This document shows, piece by piece, positions 59,926 to 64,000 of a DNA stretch of 64,000 bases. Where the stretch lies: positions 186,001 to 250,000 of the forward strand of contig NZ_JALPVL010000002.1 of NCBI RefSeq assembly GCF_023544465.1, in the 5' to 3' direction. The position numbers and the translations under genes were made by a program. Each line of letters starts with the position of its first letter. Position 1 is the first letter of the stretch. The stretch comes from Paractinoplanes maris (GTDB taxonomy: Bacteria; Actinomycetota; Actinomycetes; Mycobacteriales; Micromonosporaceae). The notes beneath the pieces are model-generated. The model did no database searches and was not told where the DNA came from. It saw only the letters and a program-made list of their open reading frames with translations.

Positions 59926-59989
59926 GTTCACTAACTCCTGTGGTAGATGGCGGGCCCCTTTTACCGAGGCCCTCCCACTGACGTGCTTG

Positions 59990-60787
59990 TCAGATCTTGG
60001 TGACCTGGTTGAAGTTGAGCTCCACCGGCGTCTCACGGCCGAAGATGGAGACCAGAACCTTCAACTTCTGCTGGTCGGCATTAATTTCACTGATCGAGGC
60101 CGGAAGCGAGGCGAACGCGCCGTCGGTGACCGTGACCGAGTCGCCGACCTCGAAGTCGAGCACCTTGATCTCGGGCTTCGCCTTCTTCTCCTCCTGCTCG
60201 ACGGCGGGAGCGAGCCACTTCAGCACCTCGTCGAGCGAGAGCGGAGCGGGACGGTCGACCCGGTCGGTCGCGCCGACGAAGCCGGTCACGCCCGGGGTGT
60301 TGCGGACACACGAATACGACTCGGGCGACAGATCCATCCGGACCAGGATGTAGCCGGGGAAGACCTTGTTGTTGACCTGGAGCCGCTTGCCGTTCTTGAC
60401 CTCGACCTCTTCGCGGGTCGGCACCTCGACCTGGAAGATGAAATCCTCCATGTCGAGGCTGGTGATGCGGGTCTCGAGGTTGGTCTTGACCTTGTTCTCG
60501 TAGCCGGCGTAGGAGTGCACCACATACCAGTCGCCCGGGGCGTAGCGCAGCTTCTGCCGCAGCTCCTGCACCGGGTCGAAGTCCTCGTCGTCCTCCGCCG
60601 GGGCGGCGGGGGCGATCTCGGACGCGTCGTCGGACTCGGCGGTGTCCTCGGGGGCGGCAGCGGCCTCGAGCTCGGGCTCGTCGGCCGTCTCGGACTCAGC
60701 GGCCTCGACCGACTCGTCGGTTTCCGCCGTGGCCACCGACGACTGCTCGTCGCTCGCCTGCGCGGTCTCGTCGTCGTACTCAGGCAC
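59990..60787 (-). CDS. nusG: Transcription termination/antitermination factor NusG
   Basis: 265 residues. The first ~90 are an acidic, Ala/Glu/Asp-rich extension typical of actinobacterial NusG. NGN domain: [57 protein letters not shown] domain: [25 protein letters not shown] ending LNFNQVTKI. 39 bp after secE. Confidence 0.98.
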   Translation of the reverse strand: MPEYDDETAQASDEQSSVATAETDESVEAAESETADEPELEAAAAPEDTAESDDASEIAPAAPAEDDEDFDPVQELRQKLRYAPGDWYVVHSYAGYENKVKTNLETRITSLDMEDFIFQVEVPTREEVEVKNGKRLQVNNKVFPGYILVRMDLSPESYSCVRNTPGVTGFVGATDRVDRPAPLSLDEVLKWLAPAVEQEEKKAKPEIKVLDFEVGDSVTVTDGAFASLPASISEINADQQKLKVLVSIFGRETPVELNFNQVTKI

Positions 60788-60826
60788 GCTTGCTCACTTC
60801 CAGATCAGTCTTTTTCGAAGACGGTG

Positions 60827-61189
60827 TCAGCCGCCGAACGCCCAGAGGATGGCCTTGCCCAGACCGAGGTCCAGGAATCCCACGATCGTGGTCACGACCG
60901 CCACGAAGATGATCACGATCGTCGTGTAGGTCAGCAGTTCCTTGCGGGTCGGCCAGATGACCTTACGCAGCTCGCTGACGACCTCACGGAAGAAGCCACC
61001 GATGCGACCGAAGAAGCCGGTCCGGCGGACCTCCTTCTTGGGCCGGGCCGAACGCTCGGCCACTGCGGTGCCACCTCGGCCGACCGGCTCGGCGTCGTCG
61101 TCGGTCGCGTCGTCGTCGACGACCTCATCGTCGAACACCTCGTCGTCGGCCGGGTCGCCGGCGTCACCGGGTCGGTTCCTCTCGGCCAT
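60827..61189 (-). CDS. secE: Preprotein translocase subunit SecE
   Basis: 120 residues: an acidic N-terminal ~60 residues, then RIGGFFREVVSELRKVIWPTRKELLTYTTIVIIFVAVVTTIVGFLDLGLGKAIL, the conserved amphipathic helix and single membrane segment. Partner of SecY. Downstream of tRNA-Trp as usual in actinobacteria. Confidence 0.97.
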   Translation of the reverse strand: MAERNRPGDAGDPADDEVFDDEVVDDDATDDDAEPVGRGGTAVAERSARPKKEVRRTGFFGRIGGFFREVVSELRKVIWPTRKELLTYTTIVIIFVAVVTTIVGFLDLGLGKAILWAFGG

Positions 61190-61296
61190 GGCGCCCCTAC
61201 TTCCGTCGTCGGTGGTGATGGGGTCCCCTGTCGGCGCTCGAACCGTGCGCGGGGATGGTGACCGCGCACCGAGCGGGCACGTCTAGGAGGATTGCG

Positions 61297-61369
<73 letters not shown>

Positions 61370-61488
61370 GTGCGAGGCCTTGTCACCTCCGCGTCAACCT
61401 GCCGATGGCAGCCTGTCGCGAAGGGGTCATTGCCCCACGGCGCACCAGTGTACGGGTTCACACCGGCTCTGCCCAACCCGGGCTCGCC

Positions 61489-61884
61489 CTAGCGCTTGCG
61501 AACCGTGGCCTGGGCCAGCGAGAGCACCTTTTCGCCCTGGCAGGTGGCGGTCAGCACGAGGCGGGTCAGTCCGTCGGCCGTGGTCTCCTTGACCGTGCCG
61601 GTGACGACCACCTCAGTGCCCTCGTCGGTGTCGGGCACCGGCACGGGGCGGGAGAACCGCACGCTGAATTCCACGACCGCGTCAGGGGCGCCGGCCCAGG
61701 CAGTGACGGCGCGGCCGACCAGAGCCATGGTGAACATGCCGTGCGCGATGACGCCGGGCAGGCCCACGCTCGTGGCGACGCGGTCACTCCAGTGGATCTG
61801 GTTGAAGTCGCCTGAGGCGCCCGCGTAGCGGACCAGGTCGGCCCGGGTCACCCGAAAGGTCTGCGGCTCGAGGATGTCGCTCAC
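61489..61884 (-). CDS. MaoC-fold dehydratase subunit, HadB-like
   Basis: 131 residues, single hot-dog domain with the hydratase 2 signature YAGASGDFNQIHWSDRVATSVGLPGVIAHGMFTMAL (catalytic Asp and His). In mycobacteria HadB pairs with HadA or HadC as the (3R)-hydroxyacyl-ACP dehydratase of mycolate elongation, at the same genomic spot. This organism probably lacks mycolates, so the substrate is uncertain. 1 bp after the HadA-like gene. Confidence 0.88.
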   Translation of the reverse strand: MSDILEPQTFRVTRADLVRYAGASGDFNQIHWSDRVATSVGLPGVIAHGMFTMALVGRAVTAWAGAPDAVVEFSVRFSRPVPVPDTDEGTEVVVTGTVKETTADGLTRLVLTATCQGEKVLSLAQATVRKR

Positions 61885-61885
61885 G

Positions 61886-62332
61886 TCAGTGCTCCCCTCG
61901 CTGCACGAGCTTGGACCAGACGGTCACGACCGGCTCGCCCTCGGCGGTGGTGACCTCGGTGCGGGTGGTCAAGAAGTCGTGGCCGCCGCGTGAGGTGATC
62001 TCGTCGACCGAGTTGACGCAGACCAGGGCGTCACCCGCCACGACCGGGCGGGTGTAGGCGAATCGCTGGTCACCGTGCACGACGCGGCTGTAGTCGAGGC
62101 CGAGCGCCGGGTCCTCGACGATCTGCCGGCTGGCCGACATCGTGATCACCACGGGGAAGGTCGGCGGGGCCACCACGTCGGCGTAGCCGAGAGCCCGGGC
62201 CGCTTCGGGATCGTGATATTCGACGTCGGCGGCGCCGATCGCGCGGGCGAACTCGCGGATCTTTTCGCGGCCGACCAGGTAGGGCTCGGTGGCCGGCCAG
62301 CTGCGGCCGACAAAGGACTGGTCGAGGGGCAT
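61886..62332 (-). CDS. MaoC-fold dehydratase subunit, HadA-like
   Basis: 148 residues from ATG 62332 (MPLDQSFVGRSWPATEPYLVGREKIREFARAIG). Hot-dog fold with HDPEAARALGYADVVAPPTFPVV; lacks the full D-x4-H catalytic pair of the HadB-like partner, as substrate-stabilising HadA subunits do. Order rpmG-hadA-hadB-trpT-secE matches mycobacteria except that no hadC follows. Confidence 0.86.
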   Translation of the reverse strand: MPLDQSFVGRSWPATEPYLVGREKIREFARAIGAADVEYHDPEAARALGYADVVAPPTFPVVITMSASRQIVEDPALGLDYSRVVHGDQRFAYTRPVVAGDALVCVNSVDEITSRGGHDFLTTRTEVTTAEGEPVVTVWSKLVQRGEH

Positions 62333-62361
62333 GCCGACCAACCTACTGGGTCCGGAGACGA

Positions 62362-62397
62362 CTCTGCGCCGCCCGGTCGTGACCGGACGGCGCAGAG
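62362..62397 (-). terminator. Hairpin between rpmG and the HadA-like gene
   Basis: CTCTGCGCCG-C-CCGGT (62362-62377) pairs with ACCGG-A-CGGCGCAGAG (62382-62397), one mismatch, loop CGTG. 19 bp after the rpmG stop and 29 bp before the next ATG. Not followed by a clean U-run. Confidence 0.55.
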
Positions 62398-62416
62398 GAA
62401 AAGCTTGGGGAGATCG

Positions 62417-62584
62417 TCAGCGGGTCTCGCGGTGGATCGTGTGACGGCCGTCGCGCGGGCAGAACTTCTTCAGCTCGATGCGGTCGGGGTCGTTACGACG
62501 GTTCTTCCGCGTGATGTAGTTCCGCTCCTTGCACTCCGTACAAGCCAGGGTGATCTTCGGACGGACGTCGGTCGCCTTGGCCAC
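62417..62584 (-). CDS. rpmG: 50S ribosomal protein L33 (bL33)
   Basis: 55 residues from GTG 62584 (AGGAAGG upstream): [20 protein letters not shown], then [20 protein letters not shown] and HTIHRETR. The first zinc pair CX2C is present; the second is CPRD rather than CPRC, so only three Cys remain. Near tRNA-Met and tRNA-Thr as in other actinobacteria. Confidence 0.95.
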   Translation of the reverse strand: MAKATDVRPKITLACTECKERNYITRKNRRNDPDRIELKKFCPRDGRHTIHRETR

Positions 62585-62685
62585 GACGGGTTGCCTTCCT
62601 GCTAACGGGACTTCTTAACGACGCTCCAGATTACGCCCTGGAAGCGCCGACATGCAAAGTGGGACCCCGAGGGATCCCTTACAAG

Positions 62686-62758
62686 TAGCGGTGGCCGGAC
62701 TTGAACCGGCGACACAGCGATTATGAGCCGCTTGCTCTGCCATCTGAGCTACACCGCC
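62686..62758 (-). tRNA. trnM: tRNA-Met (anticodon CAT)
   Basis: 73 nt: acceptor GGCGGTG/CACCGCT (G1-U72 wobble), D-arm GCTCAGATGGCAGAGC, anticodon loop CTCATAA, T-arm GCCGGTTCAAGTCCGGC, discriminator A. The paired 1-72 ends and lack of the three G-C pairs in the anticodon stem point to the elongator form. CCA not encoded. Confidence 0.93.
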
Positions 62759-62805
62759 AGAGCCAGGCTCAAGTCCAGCGCCTGAGGCGGGAACGAACCC
62801 GGTAG

Positions 62806-62878
62806 AGCCCCCTTACGGAATCGAACCGTAGACCTTCTCCTTACCATGGAGACGCTCTGCCGACTGAGCTAAGGGGGC
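62806..62878 (-). tRNA. trnT: tRNA-Thr (anticodon GGT)
   Basis: 73 nt: acceptor GCCCCCT/AGGGGGC, D-arm GCTCAGTCGGCAGAGC, anticodon stem TCTCC/GGAGA around ATGGTAA, T-arm TACGGTTCGATTCCGTA, discriminator U. 47 bp before tRNA-Met; likely co-transcribed. Confidence 0.94.
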
Positions 62879-62984
62879 TTGCGCGCATGCTCTCGCTTGC
62901 TGCGCAGGGGAAAGCTTACACGGCCACCCACGGCAGGTGAAATCGACTCCCCGAAAGCGGTGAGATCGCAGGTCAGACGGCGTT

Positions 62985-64000
62985 TCAGATGACCGCGCGG
63001 AGGCGTCGGACCTCGCCCGCCGGAGTCGTGGCCGGCTCGGTCTGCGCGTTGAACCAGGCCTCCAGGCGCTCGTAGGGCAGCGGGCGGCTGAACAGGTAGC
63101 CCTGGCCGATCTCGCAGCCCATCTCTTCCAGCAGCTCGAGAGTCAGCTCGCTCTCGACCCCCTCGGCGACCACGGTGAGACCGAACTCACGGGCCAGGCT
63201 GATCACCGCGCGGACGATCGCCAGGTCACCGGTGTCGGTCGCCATGCCCTGCACAAAGCTGTCATCGATCTTGACCTCGTGCACCGGCCATTGACGCAGA
63301 TACGACAGGGAGGACGCGCCGGTGCCGAAGTCGTCGACGCTGAGCCGGACCCCGAGGTCGCGCAGGCGGTAGAGCGTCGGCAGCACGCGCTCGATGTCGC
63401 CCAGCATTCCGGGCTCGGAGATCTCGAAGGTGACCTGGGCCGCGGACACGCCGTAACGCTCGAGCAGCGTGGCGACCTGGTCGGGGAAGCGGGAGTCGAG
63501 CAGGGTGCGCACCGACAGGTTTACCGCGATCGAGAGCGGGCGGTCCCGGTCGGCCCACTCACGGCAGCGGCGCAGGCCCTCGGTGAGCACCACCTCGGTC
63601 AGGCGGGACAGCTGGCCGGTGTGCTCGGCGACGGCGATGAAGTCCTCGGGGAGGACCTCGCCCTGGGCCGGGTGCTGCCAGCGGGCCAGGCACTCGACGC
63701 CGACCAGGTGGCGGTCGGTCAGCGTGACCTTGGGCTGGAAGTAGACGTCGAGGGCGCCGTTGTCGAGGGCGGTGCGCAGGTCGGCGGCGATGCCCAGGCG
63801 GCGGACGGCGCGGGACTCGAGCGCGGGGTGGAAGAGCTGCACACCGTACGGAAGGACCTTGGCCGCGTTGCCCGCGAGCTCGGCCCGCTGCATGAGCGTC
63901 TCGGGGTCGCCGCCGTGGTCGGGATAGACCGACACGCCGACGGCGGTGTCGACGTCGAGGGTGAGCGTGCCGACCGTCATCGGACCGCGTAGCTGCTCGC
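62985..64000 (-). CDS. GGDEF-EAL domain protein, C-terminal part (5' end beyond window)
   Basis: About 338 visible residues; the frame is open through the window edge (upstream of an internal ATG at 63980). The first ~50 residues are the tail of a GGDEF domain (DTAVGVSVYPDHGGDPETLMQRAE). Then a full EAL domain: VYFQPKVTLTDRHLVGVECLARWQHP (ExLxR intact as ECLAR), FEISEPGMLGD, DDFGTGASSLSYLRQWP, KIDDSFVQGM, VVAEGVES and GYLFSRPLP. Likely a c-di-GMP phosphodiesterase with an upstream sensory part. Confidence 0.9.
   Translation of the reverse strand, partial: EQLRGPMTVGTLTLDVDTAVGVSVYPDHGGDPETLMQRAELAGNAAKVLPYGVQLFHPALESRAVRRLGIAADLRTALDNGALDVYFQPKVTLTDRHLVGVECLARWQHPAQGEVLPEDFIAVAEHTGQLSRLTEVVLTEGLRRCREWADRDRPLSIAVNLSVRTLLDSRFPDQVATLLERYGVSAAQVTFEISEPGMLGDIERVLPTLYRLRDLGVRLSVDDFGTGASSLSYLRQWPVHEVKIDDSFVQGMATDTGDLAIVRAVISLAREFGLTVVAEGVESELTLELLEEMGCEIGQGYLFSRPLPYERLEAWFNAQTEPATTPAGEVRRLRAVI

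Overview
The window is high-GC actinobacterial chromosome, most likely Micromonosporaceae (Actinoplanes or a relative). This is inferred from the strong GC-rich codon bias, a complete cvnA-D conservon, two DUF1707 membrane proteins, an MmpS-like protein, the gene order tRNA-Thr / tRNA-Met / rpmG / hadA-hadB-like / tRNA-Trp / secE / nusG, and many GTG or TTG starts. No rRNA operon, prophage, insertion sequence or CRISPR array is visible. Almost every gene after about 14.3 kb is on the minus strand.

Layout. 1-6.1 kb: a truncated MmpS-like gene, a DapC-like aminotransferase, the rplM-rpsI-glmM operon (minus) and a HemD-winged-helix fusion protein (plus). 6.3-10.8 kb: a conservon (sensor kinase, roadblock protein, DUF742 protein, small GTPase; minus). 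11.2-14.3 kb: a lipoprotein solute-binding protein, an ABC ATPase without a permease, and a membrane protein of unknown function (plus). 14.3-20.1 kb: a thiamine operon thiE-thiO-thiS-thiG-tenI/thiE2-thiD-thiC led by a TPP riboswitch. 20.2-23.5 kb: an ABC-F ATPase with a very large terminator-like palindrome, a class I methyltransferase and a single-pass membrane protein.

23.5-62.9 kb is the translation and transcription superregion. In transcription order (minus strand, high to low coordinate) it holds: tRNA-Thr, tRNA-Met, rpmG, two MaoC-fold dehydratase genes, tRNA-Trp, secE, nusG, rplA, a two-gene ABC transporter, rplJ-rplL, rpoB-rpoC, two small membrane proteins, rpsL-rpsG-fusA-tuf, the full S10 and spc operons to rplO, secY-adk-map, two DUF1707 genes, infA-rpmJ-rpsM-rpsK-rpsD-rpoA-rplQ and truA. 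The window ends in a truncated GGDEF-EAL protein.

Points most worth a second look. rplK (ribosomal protein L11) is absent from its near-universal place between nusG and rplA. The leaders of the str (rpsL) and S10 (rpsJ) operons share an exact 20-nt block inside a longer conserved stretch. A ~100-bp near-perfect palindrome follows the ABC-F gene. Two consecutive perfect hairpins precede a 21-codon ORF with a strong ribosome binding site, upstream of the HemD-fusion gene. The rplJ leader carries both an attenuator-like hairpin and an anti-Shine-Dalgarno. Promoters with near-consensus -35 and -10 hexamers and 17-18 nt spacers can be placed before rplM, infA, rpsJ, rpsL, rpoB and rplJ.
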